A stretch of DNA of 37,157 nucleotides from an uncultured Alcaligenaceae bacterium (GCA_937995985.1 CALKIR010000047.1:1-37157); one strand, 5' to 3'; positions 8,150 to 17,215 are shown, counted from the stretch's first letter. Notes: generated by a model not told the origin, from the letters alone. A program made the numbers and translations.

Positions 8150-9118
8150 CTACAGATCTAACCATAAAGTTGGCGTTTGGGCCCGTGAACAACATACCGT
8201 AATTAGGCGGTTGCTGGCTTGTTCCTCAGGACGCAAATAATGATCCCGATGGTCAGGGATGCCGTCTAATACTGGGGTTACACAGGTGCCACAAACGCCC
8301 TCTCGACACGAAAGCAGCACCGGTACCCCAACACGCTCTAATGCCTCTGCGATGCTTTCGTCTGCAGCCACAGAGACCCGCTGTTGACTTTTAGATAACA
8401 CCACTTCAAAGGGGGTATTCGGTCGGGAATGCTGTGTAGGCGCCCCCCCATCTAAAGAAAAATACTCATAATGTACTTGCTCTAGAGGTATTCCAAGCAC
8501 ACGCGCTCCAGCTAATACCGCGCGAATAAGAGTAGCTGGGCCACACACATAAATATGAGCACGGGGATCTATTTTTTCTAATGCCAGGCGCAAGTTAAAC
8601 GCAATGTGACCTTTATAATCATCATGATAAAACCGGACCTGATCCGCAAACTCTGCTTGCGATAACTCTTCATAAAAAGCGGTACGGGCCCGGTTACGTG
8701 TGCTGTAATGCAATATAAAAGAAGCCTGCTGACGCCATAATGCCTGTGCCATACTGAGTAAGGGAGTAATGCCTATTCCCCCAGCAATTAAAATATGATG
8801 CGGTGCCTGGGGATGAAGTTGAAAGCGGTTTTTAGGTGGGCTTATGTTGAGCCGTGTCCCTACCTGAGCATGATGTATCAATGCCCGAGAACCCCCACGA
8901 GAGTGTAGCTCTTGCTGAATGGCTAATACATAGGTGTCCGAGTGTGCCGGGTCATTCAGCATAGAGTACTGACGCACCCAATCCGTCTGAGGGATCTGTA
9001 CATCCACATGTGCCCCTGGCTCAAATTTTGGCAAAGGGGATGAGGCCTGTAATTCAATTCGAATAATACGCTCGGCGACCTCTTGACGATCAATGATCTC
9101 TGTTTCAATCCACTGCAT
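8150..9118 (-). CDS. Phthalate-dioxygenase-reductase-type ferredoxin reductase (VanB-like)
   Basis: The 322-residue protein is a class IA oxygenase reductase: a flavin domain, an NAD domain and a C-terminal plant-type 2Fe-2S ferredoxin domain that passes electrons from NADH to a partner oxygenase. The flavin motif RQYS is at 49-52 and the nucleotide motif GGIGITP at 113-119. The cluster ligands are C271, C276, C279 and C309, with the normal C-x4-C-x2-C-x29-C spacing. An upstream in-frame extension to 9265 is possible on paper, but it would run through the terminator hairpin at 9145-9173 and into argD. The ATG at 9118, with AGGTAG before it, gives the usual family length. No oxygenase subunit gene is next to it, so the substrate cannot be inferred. 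Confidence 0.9.
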   Translation of the reverse strand: MQWIETEIIDRQEVAERIIRIELQASSPLPKFEPGAHVDVQIPQTDWVRQYSMLNDPAHSDTYVLAIQQELHSRGGSRALIHHAQVGTRLNISPPKNRFQLHPQAPHHILIAGGIGITPLLSMAQALWRQQASFILHYSTRNRARTAFYEELSQAEFADQVRFYHDDYKGHIAFNLRLALEKIDPRAHIYVCGPATLIRAVLAGARVLGIPLEQVHYEYFSLDGGAPTQHSRPNTPFEVVLSKSQQRVSVAADESIAEALERVGVPVLLSCREGVCGTCVTPVLDGIPDHRDHYLRPEEQASNRLITVCCSRAQTPTLWLDL

Positions 9119-9135
9119 GACACTACCTGTATGAC

Positions 9136-9173
9136 AAAAACAAAAAGCGCAAGCCAGTGATGGGCCTGCGCTT
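9136..9173 (-). terminator. Intrinsic terminator of the argD-like gene
   Basis: Read on the minus strand, an 11-bp stem (9163-9173 pairing with 9145-9155, with one G-T pair) closes a 7-nt loop. It is followed by a TTTTTGTTTTTG run. It lies just after the aminotransferase stop and before the reductase start, so the two genes are probably separate transcripts. Confidence 0.88.
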
Positions 9174-9203
9174 ATAACCTCTGTGGGGACAAGCCCCATG
9201 CCA

Positions 9204-10391
9204 TTAACGATGCTGAGCGATGGCCTGATCGAGTAATTCCATAGCCATGCTGAGATCCTCTTCACTCAGATTTAAGGCTGGCATAAAGCGCAACAAATTA
9301 GGACGTGCCGCATTGAGCAATAACCCATGTGGACGCATCGTTCGGGCGGTGTCCACAATAGCAGCTGCATCATCTTTGTCTAATTTTAGGGCTCGTAACA
9401 AGCCTAGGCCCCGCTCCCCCTCTAACCCCCATTTATCACTTAGTGCTTGGAGATGGGTGGCAAGCTGTTGCGCACGTTGATTGACTTGATCAAAAAAGCC
9501 CGGGCTAGTCAGAGTATCGAATACAGCAATGCCAGCAGCCGTCACCAGTGGGTTGCCATTATAAGTCCCCCCCTGATCACCATGGGCAAATACACTGACC
9601 TCTTCTTTGGCACATAAGGCAGATAAAGGAACTCCGCCTCCAATCCCCTTGCCAAGAGTCATCACATCAGGCTCTATGCCGCTGTGTTGATAAGCAAATA
9701 AAGTTCCCGTGCGGCCCATCCCTGTTTGCACCTCGTCTACGATCAGCAAAAGCTGATGCTCATCGCATAGACGACGCAGCTGTTGCATAAACTCGGTTGA
9801 AGCAGGAATCACCCCGCCTTCACCCTGTACAGGCTCAAGCATAATGCCCACTGTTTGCTCATCAATCAGCGCTCGAACGGACTCAATATCATTTAAGCGA
9901 GCCTTATGAAATCCCTCCACCTGAGGGGCAAAAATACGATCCCAGCCTTGTTTCCCTGAAGCAGACATGGTTGCTAAGGTACGGCCATGGAAGCTGTGCT
10001 CAAAGGTAATGATTTTATGGGCCCCTGATTTGTTTAGTTGCCCCCATTTACGAGCTAATTTGATTGCCCCCTCGTTGGCCTCGGCACCACTATTGGCAAA
10101 AAAGACCCGATCAAAACAAGAGTGATCCGTGATTCTCTTGGCCAATTGCATGGCAGGCTCATTATAAAAAGCAGGAGAGGGGTTAATCAGTGTATGAGCT
10201 TGTTTACTGATTGCCTCAACCAGCACTTGTGGACTATGCCCCAAGCAATTAACAGCCCAACCCTGAATCATATCGAGGTATTGTTTGCCCTCATGATCCT
10301 CTAACCACGAGCCCGAGCCACGGACAAAAACAATTTCCGGACGGGGCGTAATATCCATCAAAGCATTGGCTGCAGCGCTATCAAATGTCAT
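9204..10391 (-). CDS. argD: Acetylornithine/succinyldiaminopimelate-type aminotransferase
   Basis: A class III (ornithine-type) pyridoxal-phosphate aminotransferase of 395 residues, the usual ArgD length. ArgD transfers an amino group from glutamate to N-acetylglutamate semialdehyde in arginine synthesis, and in many bacteria also serves lysine/diaminopimelate synthesis. Visible features are the phosphate-binding FANSGAEANEGAIKLARKW (about 98-116), HSFHGRT (132-138), EPVQGEGG (196-203), the cofactor aspartate in LLLIVDEVQTGMGRTG (219-230) and the Schiff-base lysine K248 in MTLGKGIGGGVPL. GGAAAGG lies just before the ATG. It has its own terminator downstream. dinB lies 90 bp upstream on the same strand. 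The exact substrate among ornithine-type acceptors is by family resemblance only. Confidence 0.88.
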   Translation of the reverse strand: MTFDSAAANALMDITPRPEIVFVRGSGSWLEDHEGKQYLDMIQGWAVNCLGHSPQVLVEAISKQAHTLINPSPAFYNEPAMQLAKRITDHSCFDRVFFANSGAEANEGAIKLARKWGQLNKSGAHKIITFEHSFHGRTLATMSASGKQGWDRIFAPQVEGFHKARLNDIESVRALIDEQTVGIMLEPVQGEGGVIPASTEFMQQLRRLCDEHQLLLIVDEVQTGMGRTGTLFAYQHSGIEPDVMTLGKGIGGGVPLSALCAKEEVSVFAHGDQGGTYNGNPLVTAAGIAVFDTLTSPGFFDQVNQRAQQLATHLQALSDKWGLEGERGLGLLRALKLDKDDAAAIVDTARTMRPHGLLLNAARPNLLRFMPALNLSEEDLSMAMELLDQAIAQHR

Positions 10392-10481
10392 TGTGCCTTT
10401 CCATAAAAATCGGTTCTAACTTCAATGCGTCTATATTAGCACCAAGTCATTAAAATGACCTTATTTATCCTGTCTACGCCG

Positions 10482-11633
10482 CTATAAAAGTGACAGCTGT
10501 TGGGCATACATGGGGTTTTGTTCGTACTCTTGGGCATGAAGTAAATGAGCAGCCTTGACCCCTAATAAACGTAATCGTTGATTATGAAAATGAACGCGGC
10601 GTAAATTCTGTCGCGCATAATACAAAATGTGTTCTGCCTTTTGAATAGGTTGTGCCGTACGGGTACTGCGGGTAAGGGTGGCAAAATTATCAAAACGTAT
10701 TTTAATTTCTATTCCTTGGGCATACATTTGTGCTTGCTCTAAGTCTTTTTGTACTCGTTGGCATAAGGCCACCAATGTTCGGCTTAATTCTTTTTTATCC
10801 TGCTTGAGGTGCAAATCCCGACTAAAGGTGGTTTCACGACTATGTGATTGAGCAATGCGGACTGTTTCTACCGGACGTTCGTCACGCCCCTGGGCAACCT
10901 CTAATAGCCAACGTGCGTAATTCGTACCAAAATGTTTTTGTAGTACCGCTGGGGCAGCCTGAGCCAGTGCCCCTACGGTTTCTATACCGAGTCGTTGTAA
11001 TTTCGCCTGGGCCTTGGGTCCAATGCCATTGATTACGGCCACTGACAAGGGCCAAATCCGCTGGGGCACGTCCGCATAGTCGAGTACTGTAATGCCTCCT
11101 GGCTTTTTAAAATCAGAGGCTATTTTGGCCAGCAATTTATTCGGTGCGATACCCAATGAGCAGCTCAGCTGTGTACGCTCATAAATTCGTTGTTGCAGCA
11201 TTTGGGCCAGCTCTAAACTAGGGATGTTGATTTGGGTGGCATCGATATAAATTTCATCTACCCCTCTGTTTTCAATGCAGGGGGCAATTTCAGCAACGGT
11301 TTGTTTAAATAAACGTGAATAGTGCTGATACGCGGCAAAGTTGGCTGGTAATAAAATTGCCTGTGGTGCTTTTTGAGCAGCCTTCATCAGGGACATGGCC
11401 GAATGTACCCCTAATGCTCGTGCCTCATAGGTGGCCGTCGTCACCACACCACGACCACTATAACTGGCCAAGCGAGCAAATCGATACTGGCCATTGGGTA
11501 ATGGCTGGGGGGCCTCAACCCGCCGCCCCCCCACCACCACAGGGTGGCCTTTGAGCATGGGATAGCGCAATAGCTCTACCGAGGCAAAAAAGGCATCCAT
11601 GTCCAAGTGGATAATGCGACGATTCGGTTTCAT
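10482..11633 (-). CDS. dinB: DNA polymerase IV (Y-family)
   Basis: An error-prone translesion polymerase that copies past damaged bases and extends misaligned primers. Starting at ATG 11633 it has 383 residues. The metal-binding aspartate is D11 in IHLDMDAFFASVELLRYP, and the second catalytic pair is D126-E127 in RGVDEIYID. SLGIAPNKLLAKIASDFKKP and the helix-hairpin-helix INGIGPKAQAKLQRLGI follow, and a little-finger domain occupies the last third. The insert containing LASYSGRGVVTTATYEAR is typical of the Burkholderiales form. A longer reading from 11690 adds 19 unconserved residues and would leave only 2 bp to the divergent transporter start, so I prefer 11633. No sigma70-like or LexA-type operator was confidently seen upstream. 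Confidence 0.92.
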   Translation of the reverse strand: MKPNRRIIHLDMDAFFASVELLRYPMLKGHPVVVGGRRVEAPQPLPNGQYRFARLASYSGRGVVTTATYEARALGVHSAMSLMKAAQKAPQAILLPANFAAYQHYSRLFKQTVAEIAPCIENRGVDEIYIDATQINIPSLELAQMLQQRIYERTQLSCSLGIAPNKLLAKIASDFKKPGGITVLDYADVPQRIWPLSVAVINGIGPKAQAKLQRLGIETVGALAQAAPAVLQKHFGTNYARWLLEVAQGRDERPVETVRIAQSHSRETTFSRDLHLKQDKKELSRTLVALCQRVQKDLEQAQMYAQGIEIKIRFDNFATLTRSTRTAQPIQKAEHILYYARQNLRRVHFHNQRLRLLGVKAAHLLHAQEYEQNPMYAQQLSLL

Positions 11634-11692
11634 AGTTGATGAGACGACCCAATCAGGGCACACTGTAGTTTTGACCACCTTTGGAGACATTT

Positions 11693-13267
11693 ATGCGTAA
11701 ACATATACTTGTTGGGGTGTTGGCCGCAACCCTGCTTGCACCCATTGGCGCCCACGCAAAAACCCTACGCTGGGCCAGCCAAGGTGATATTCTTACCCTA
11801 GACCCCCATGCTCAAAATGAGGGCTTGACTATTGCTGCCAGCAGTTATGTGTATGAGCCTTTGGTTGAATACGACAAAGAGTTTAACCTCGTCCCTGCTC
11901 TGGCCACCAAATGGGAGCAGGTGAGTCCTGAAAAATGGGTATTCACATTGCGCGAGGGAGTGCACTTTCATGATGGGGCCCCTTTTACTGCTGAAGATGT
12001 GGTCTTTTCCTTGCAACGGGCCATGGCACCCACCTCAAACTTTAAGGCCTATGTTAATGGTATCAAAGAGGTTAATGCTCTTGATGATCATACGGTAGAA
12101 ATCATTACTGATGGTCCCAACCCTGTTTTGCTGCGCCAGTTAACAAATGTTTTTATTATGAACAAGGCTTGGTCTGAAAAGCATGGCGCTACGGAGCCCC
12201 AAGACTTTTCTGCCCAACAAGAAACCTATTCTGCCCGCCATGCTAATGGTACCGGCCCTTACCAATTGGTGGCGCGTGAGGTAGATGTTCGCACTTCTTT
12301 TAAAGAAAATCCCAATTGGTGGAATCACGCCAACAAAGAGGGCAATGTTACGGAAATTATTTACACTCCCATCAAACAAAATGCAACGCGTACTGCTGCT
12401 TTGCTCTCGGGGGAAATTGATTTTATTCTCGATCCTCCTGCCCAAGATATAGAGCGCTTAAAACAGCAGGCCAAGGTGGTAGAGGGCAATGAATACCGCA
12501 CCATTTATATTGGCCTAGACCAGCATAGTCCTGAGCTTAAATACAGCAATATCAAAGGCAAAAACCCCTTTGCTGATCAGCGTGTGCGTGAGGCCCTGTC
12601 TTTGGCCATCGATATTGAGGCCATTAAAAAAGCCGTGATGCGCGGTGCTTCCATGCCAACAGGCACCATGATTGCGCCACAGGTCAATGGCTGGACTGAG
12701 GAGCTTGCTCAGGTCCCCCCCTATGATCCTGATCGCGCCCGTGCGCTGCTCCAAGAGGCTGGCTATGATGAAGGGACTCTTTCCTTTACCTTGGATTGCC
12801 CCAATAACCGTTATATTAACGACGAGGCCATTTGTCAGGCCATTGTTGGGATGTGGGCCCGTGTTGGTATTGATGCCAAATTAAATGCCATGCCTCGTGC
12901 GACGTATTTCCCCAAGGTGCAGTCTGGGGATACCAGCGCCTATCTCTTTGGTTGGGGGGTGCCTACCTTTGATGCCTTGTATACCTTGCAAAGTTTATTG
13001 CATACCCCAGGCGAGGGAGCAGATGGCTCTTTTAACTTCGGAGGCTATTCTAATCCCAAAGTAGATGAGCTGATTCAACAAATCAAGGTAGAAATAGATG
13101 AGGACAAGCGTAATGCAGCCATTGTAGAGGTATTGCGCATCCACGCCGAAGAGGTGGGGCATATTCCCTTACATGATCAGGTGATTCCTTGGGCGATGGC
13201 AAACAATGTTCATGTGGTTCACCGAGCCGATAACCGCCTGACCCCACAATGGGTTACTATTGATTAA
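11693..13267 (+). CDS. ABC importer substrate-binding protein (peptide/nickel family 5)
   Basis: A periplasmic solute-binding protein of 524 residues. It has a Sec signal peptide (MRKHILVGVLAATLLAPIGAHA, cleavage after A22) and no lipobox cysteine. The mature protein shows family-5 hallmarks: LDPHAQNE near the start, YEPLVEYD, the WVFTLREGVHFHDGAPFTAEDVVFSL block, and ADQRVREALSLAID. The family binds di- or oligopeptides, glutathione, nickel or similar ligands, and the actual ligand cannot be read from sequence. The ATG at 11693 has GGAG 6 bp upstream, whereas an in-frame TTG at 11681 lacks this. It is the first gene of a five-gene importer operon, and a GC-rich hairpin follows its stop. It is divergent from dinB. 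Confidence 0.92.
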   Translation: MRKHILVGVLAATLLAPIGAHAKTLRWASQGDILTLDPHAQNEGLTIAASSYVYEPLVEYDKEFNLVPALATKWEQVSPEKWVFTLREGVHFHDGAPFTAEDVVFSLQRAMAPTSNFKAYVNGIKEVNALDDHTVEIITDGPNPVLLRQLTNVFIMNKAWSEKHGATEPQDFSAQQETYSARHANGTGPYQLVAREVDVRTSFKENPNWWNHANKEGNVTEIIYTPIKQNATRTAALLSGEIDFILDPPAQDIERLKQQAKVVEGNEYRTIYIGLDQHSPELKYSNIKGKNPFADQRVREALSLAIDIEAIKKAVMRGASMPTGTMIAPQVNGWTEELAQVPPYDPDRARALLQEAGYDEGTLSFTLDCPNNRYINDEAICQAIVGMWARVGIDAKLNAMPRATYFPKVQSGDTSAYLFGWGVPTFDALYTLQSLLHTPGEGADGSFNFGGYSNPKVDELIQQIKVEIDEDKRNAAIVEVLRIHAEEVGHIPLHDQVIPWAMANNVHVVHRADNRLTPQWVTID

Positions 13268-13295
13268 GTAGCAGCTCGTATTCTTTTTTATTTCA

Positions 13296-13316
13296 GGGGG
13301 CGCAGTCCGCGCCCCC
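13296..13316 (+). promoter_or_regulatory. Intercistronic hairpin between binding-protein and permease genes
   Basis: A perfect 8-bp GC-only stem, GGGGGCGC (13296-13303) and GCGCCCCC (13309-13316), closes a 5-nt loop. No T-run follows, so it is not a standard terminator. In ABC importer operons such hairpins protect the upstream binding-protein message from 3' decay and let it be made in excess over the membrane parts. Confidence 0.65.
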
Positions 13317-13334
13317 CTACCTCGGCAACTGCTT

Positions 13335-14324
13335 ATGTTGGTTTTTATCTTGCGGCGCCTTATTCAGGCTATTTTGGTCATGCTGATGGTCAGTCTGCTG
13401 GCCTTTATACTTTTTCGCTATATTGGGGACCCCGTCACCATTATGCTCGGGCAAGATGCTACCGAGGCCGACCGCATTGCCCTACGCCAGCAATTGGGGC
13501 TCGATCAATCTGCGCCTATTCAGTTTTATCATTTTGTGATCAATGCCCTACACGGCGATTTCGGTCTCTCCTTGCGCCAAGGGCAGCCGGTAATTGAATT
13601 ACTCAAAAACCGCTTGCCTGCTACTGTTGAATTATCTGTGGCAGCGGCTGTATTGGCCCTAGTCATTGGTTTGCCCTTAGGCGTTTATACGGCCCTAAAA
13701 AGAAATACCGTACTGAGTCAATTAATTTTAGGCTGTTCTCTTTTGGGCATTTCCTTACCTACTTTTTTAATCGGTATTTTATTAATACTGATATTTTCCG
13801 TGCAGCTTGGGTGGTTGCCTAGTTATGGGCGCGGCGAGGTTGTGTATTTTGGTTGGTGGAGTAGCGGCCTATTTACCTTAGATGGGTGGCGGCATCTTAT
13901 TTTACCTGCCATTACTCTATCGCTTTTTCAACTAACGCTCATTTTGCGTATTGTGCGTGCCGAGATGCTCGAGGTATTGCGCAGTGATTACATTAAATTT
14001 GCCCGCGCGCGTGGGTTGTCTCAGCGCGCCATTCACTTTGGCCATGCCTTAAAAAATACCTTGGTTCCGGTTATTACCATTACAGGGCTACAACTAGGGG
14101 GCATCATCGCCTTTGCTATTGTGACCGAGACGGTATTTCAGTGGCCAGGAATGGGGTTACTCTTTATTCAAGCCGTGCAGTTTGCGGATATTCCTGTAAT
14201 GGCCGCTTATTTGTGTTTGATCGCTCTTATTTTTGTGTGCATCAATTTAATGGTTGATTTACTGTATTTTGTGGTGGATCCTCGCCTGCGCGTGGGCCAG
14301 CTAAGCAAGGGGGCAGGTGCATGA
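13335..14324 (+). CDS. ABC importer permease, DppB-like
   Basis: An inner-membrane permease of 329 residues with about six transmembrane helices. The first follows MLVFILRRLIQAILVMLMVSLLAFILFRYIGDP, the typical DppB/OppB opening. The conserved GDFGLSLRQGQPV loop (about residues 71-83) and the ATPase-contact EAA loop (VRAEMLEVLRSDYIKFARARGLSQRAI, about 210-237) are both present. It forms the translocation pore with the next gene's product. Its stop overlaps the next start by 4 bp (ATGA at 14321-14324), which indicates translational coupling. Confidence 0.93.
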   Translation: MLVFILRRLIQAILVMLMVSLLAFILFRYIGDPVTIMLGQDATEADRIALRQQLGLDQSAPIQFYHFVINALHGDFGLSLRQGQPVIELLKNRLPATVELSVAAAVLALVIGLPLGVYTALKRNTVLSQLILGCSLLGISLPTFLIGILLILIFSVQLGWLPSYGRGEVVYFGWWSSGLFTLDGWRHLILPAITLSLFQLTLILRIVRAEMLEVLRSDYIKFARARGLSQRAIHFGHALKNTLVPVITITGLQLGGIIAFAIVTETVFQWPGMGLLFIQAVQFADIPVMAAYLCLIALIFVCINLMVDLLYFVVDPRLRVGQLSKGAGA

Positions 14325-15232
14325 AAGCTTGGAGCACATTCTGGCATAGTGATGTGGCTTGGTCATGGCGTCATAGTCCGGTCGCTATCTTTGCGACACT
14401 CTTAGTGGTTCTTCTCTTTGTTGGCGCCTTTGGAGCCCCATGGATAGCGCCCTACAATCCCTTTGATTTAGGCAGTATTCAATTACTTGATGCTCTGTTG
14501 CCGCCTGTTTGGTCTGCAGATGGGAGCAGTCAATACCTACTGGGTACGGATAGCCAAGGGCGAGATCTGCTGTCTTTATTACTCTATGGCATGCGTATTT
14601 CTTTGCTGATTGGCTTTGCTTCAGTTCTCTGTGCCATGCTCATCGGTGTTGTATTGGGGCTAATTGCCGGGTATGCCGGCGGCCCTCTTGATGCCCTTAT
14701 TATGCGTATTGCTGATATTCAATTATCGTTTCCAGCTATTTTAATTGCTTTGCTAATTGATGGGGTGGCCCGAGCAGTATTTCCACAAAACATGCACGAT
14801 GTGATTGCCTTTCCGGTTCTTATTGGGGCCATTGCTCTGGCTGGCTGGCCTCAATACGCTCGTACTGTGCGCGGTTCAACTTTGGTAGAAAAAAACCGCG
14901 AATATGTGCAGGCAGCCAAAATTATTGGTGTATCGGGCCCTCGCATTATGTTTCAGCATGTCTTACCGAATGTATTAGGTCCGGTATTAGTGCTGGCTAC
15001 TGTGCACTTGGCCACAGCTATTATTACCGAGGCCACCCTATCTTTCCTCGGCGTCGGGGTTCCGCCTACCGCCCCCTCATTGGGTACTCTTATCCGTGTA
15101 GGCAATGATTTTCTTTTTTCTGGTGAGTGGTGGATAACTATCTTCCCTGGATTGATGCTGGTGCTTCTTGTTCTGTCTGTCAATCTACTGGGAGATTGGT
15201 TACGTGATGCCCTTAATCCCCGACTGAATTAG
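14321..15232 (+). CDS. ABC importer permease, DppC-like
   Basis: The second inner-membrane permease, of 303 residues. It has the DppC/OppC layout: a cytoplasmic N-terminus, a first helix around residues 21-43, a periplasmic segment with the family motif LLGTDSQGRDLLSLLLYGMR, then five more helices. The EAA loop is VRGSTLVEKNREYVQAAKIIGVSGPRI. The C-terminus NLLGDWLRDALNPRLN is typical of the family. It starts inside the stop of the preceding permease gene and ends 4 bp before the first ATPase gene. Confidence 0.93.
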   Translation: MKAWSTFWHSDVAWSWRHSPVAIFATLLVVLLFVGAFGAPWIAPYNPFDLGSIQLLDALLPPVWSADGSSQYLLGTDSQGRDLLSLLLYGMRISLLIGFASVLCAMLIGVVLGLIAGYAGGPLDALIMRIADIQLSFPAILIALLIDGVARAVFPQNMHDVIAFPVLIGAIALAGWPQYARTVRGSTLVEKNREYVQAAKIIGVSGPRIMFQHVLPNVLGPVLVLATVHLATAIITEATLSFLGVGVPPTAPSLGTLIRVGNDFLFSGEWWITIFPGLMLVLLVLSVNLLGDWLRDALNPRLN

Positions 15233-15236
15233 CGCC

Positions 15237-16217
15237 ATGACCACGCAAGATTTATTATCCGTACATGAGTTGAATGTCGAATTTCCGACCCGCCACGGAA
15301 CGTTGCATGCCCTCAATAATGTCTCTTTTTCTATTCGTCCTGGCGAGGTGCTCGGGATGGTGGGGGAGTCTGGGGCGGGTAAATCGCTCACAGGAGCTGC
15401 CATCATTGGTCTCCTTGAGCCTCCCGGTCGCATAAGCAAAGGTGCTATTTATTTGCACCACCAGCGCATTGACCAGCTCAGTGAGGCTGATATGCGGCAT
15501 ATACGGGGGCGCAAAATAGGGGCTATTTTTCAAGATCCCCTAACCTCTTTAAACCCTCTTTATACCGTGGGGCAGCAGCTCATAGAAACCATTCAAACGC
15601 ATTTATCCTTATCTCACCGAGCAGCGCGCCAGCGGGCTATTGACTTGCTCAAAGCAACTGGCATTCCCGCTGCTGAGAAGCGTATTGATCACTATCCTCA
15701 TCAATTTTCAGGAGGGATGCGCCAACGCGTAGTGATTGCCCTGGCTTTGGCCGCTGAGCCTGAGCTGATTGTGGCCGATGAGCCAACCACAGCACTGGAT
15801 GTTTCTATACAGGCTCAGATCATTGCGCTATTAAAAAAGCTCTGTCGTGAACAAGGCACGGCTATTTTGTTAATTACCCATGATATGGGGGTTATTGCAG
15901 ATATTGCAGATAGAGTCGCAGTAATGTATGCGGGCAGACTCATAGAAATTGGTCCAGTAGAGGATATTATCCGTCATCCTAAACATCCTTATACTGCTGG
16001 GCTCATGCAGTCTATTCCCAGTATTCACCAGCTCAATGAGCGGCTCCATCAAATCCCTGGCAGTATGCCGCGATTACATGCTATTCCTGCTGGTTGTGCC
16101 TTTCATCCCCGCTGTGCCCAGGCGCTGCCCCGTTGCCGCCAAGAAACCCCTGAACGATTAACTGTGGCCCCACGGCACGAGGTCGCCTGTTGGCTACATC
16201 AGGAGATCGCCTCATGA
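15237..16217 (+). CDS. ABC importer ATPase, DppD-like
   Basis: A cytoplasmic ATPase subunit of 326 residues that drives the importer. Walker A GESGAGKS is at 43-50, the Q-loop is in AIFQDPLTSLNP (about 97-108), the signature is HQFSGGMRQRV (157-161 core), and Walker B with its catalytic glutamate is LIVADEPTTALD (D181, E182). The switch histidine is in LLITHDMG. The C-terminal oligopeptide-family extension with GCAFHPRCAQALPRC is present. It pairs with the following ATPase as a heterodimer, as in Dpp/Opp systems. The stop overlaps the next start (ATGA, 16214-16217). Confidence 0.94.
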   Translation: MTTQDLLSVHELNVEFPTRHGTLHALNNVSFSIRPGEVLGMVGESGAGKSLTGAAIIGLLEPPGRISKGAIYLHHQRIDQLSEADMRHIRGRKIGAIFQDPLTSLNPLYTVGQQLIETIQTHLSLSHRAARQRAIDLLKATGIPAAEKRIDHYPHQFSGGMRQRVVIALALAAEPELIVADEPTTALDVSIQAQIIALLKKLCREQGTAILLITHDMGVIADIADRVAVMYAGRLIEIGPVEDIIRHPKHPYTAGLMQSIPSIHQLNERLHQIPGSMPRLHAIPAGCAFHPRCAQALPRCRQETPERLTVAPRHEVACWLHQEIAS

Positions 16218-17194
16218 CCCAAGTCTTTGTACAAGCTCAAGATATTGCCCGTTGGTTTGATGTCTCTCCTTCTTGGTTGGAACGCGTGGTGTACCGTAAG
16301 CCGCGGCAATTATTACGGGCGGTCGATGGGGTAAGCTTTGAGGTATACAAAGGAGAAACCTTTGCTTTGGTCGGTGAGTCGGGCTGCGGCAAATCTACTT
16401 TGGCCCGCTTACTAGCTGGTCTTTATACTTTGTCGCGGGGGCGTATCCTGTATGACGGCAAAGATATCAGCACCATGACCAAAGAGCAACGACGCCATTT
16501 GCAACAACGCATACAGATGATTTTTCAGGATCCTTATGCGAGCCTGAATCCTCGGTGGCGCGTGGGCCGCATTATTGCCGAGCCATTGGCTACTCATACT
16601 CAACTTAGCCCCCAGGAACAAACCCAACGAGTCATAGCTTTGCTTGAGCAGGTCGGGCTTAGTGAGGCCGATAGGCATCGTTATCCCCATCAATTTTCTG
16701 GTGGACAAAGACAGCGCATTTCTATTGCTCGTGCACTGGCCCTAAATCCCGAATTTATTATTTGCGATGAGCCAACTTCTGCCTTGGATGTGTCTGTGCA
16801 GGCTCAGGTCTTAAATCTCATGAAGGACTTACAGGCAGAGCATCAACTGAGCTATTTATTTATTTCCCATAATCTTGCTGTCGTTCACCATATTGCTGAT
16901 AGGGTTGGGGTCATGTATTTGGGGCGCTTGGTTGAGGTGGCTCCTCGGGATGTGCTGTTTCAAAACCCTTTGCATCCTTATACCCAAATGCTGTTGGCAG
17001 CAATTCCTGATCTCAATCAACGCGGCACCCCCCGTCAGCAGGTCTCGGGAGAGGTGCCTAATCCGCTCACTCCCCCTAGCGGTTGTCCCTTTCACCCTCG
17101 CTGCCCCTTAGCCACCCAACAATGCCGACAAGAGGTGCCTATGCTGAGCACGCGTGCGCACACAACCCATCAAGTTGCTTGCCATCACGCTTAA
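16214..17194 (+). CDS. ABC importer ATPase, DppF-like
   Basis: The second ATPase of the importer, 326 residues from ATG 16214. That start has AGGAGA 7 bp upstream and overlaps the previous stop by 4 bp; a longer reading from a TTG at 16190 is less likely. Walker A is GESGCGKST (54-62), the Q-loop is in MIFQDPYASLNPRWRVG, the signature is FSGGQRQRISIARAL, Walker B is FIICDEPTSALD, and the switch motif is LFISHNLAVV. The C-terminal GCPFHPRCPLATQQC cysteine motif is present. It is the last gene of the operon, and only 21 bp separate its stop from the convergent metQ stop. No clear terminator lies between them. Confidence 0.94.
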   Translation: MTQVFVQAQDIARWFDVSPSWLERVVYRKPRQLLRAVDGVSFEVYKGETFALVGESGCGKSTLARLLAGLYTLSRGRILYDGKDISTMTKEQRRHLQQRIQMIFQDPYASLNPRWRVGRIIAEPLATHTQLSPQEQTQRVIALLEQVGLSEADRHRYPHQFSGGQRQRISIARALALNPEFIICDEPTSALDVSVQAQVLNLMKDLQAEHQLSYLFISHNLAVVHHIADRVGVMYLGRLVEVAPRDVLFQNPLHPYTQMLLAAIPDLNQRGTPRQQVSGEVPNPLTPPSGCPFHPRCPLATQQCRQEVPMLSTRAHTTHQVACHHA

Positions 17195-17215
17195 GCTACT
17201 GTTTTGGTTAATTAT

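Noticed and set aside
9119..9265. N-terminal extension of the oxygenase reductase
   Set aside because: The extra 49 residues would be read through an intrinsic terminator and into argD; the ATG at 9118 gives the family-standard N-terminus.
11634..11690. N-terminal extension of DinB to an ATG at 11690
   Set aside because: The extra 19 residues are not part of the conserved protein and would leave 2 bp before the divergent gene start.
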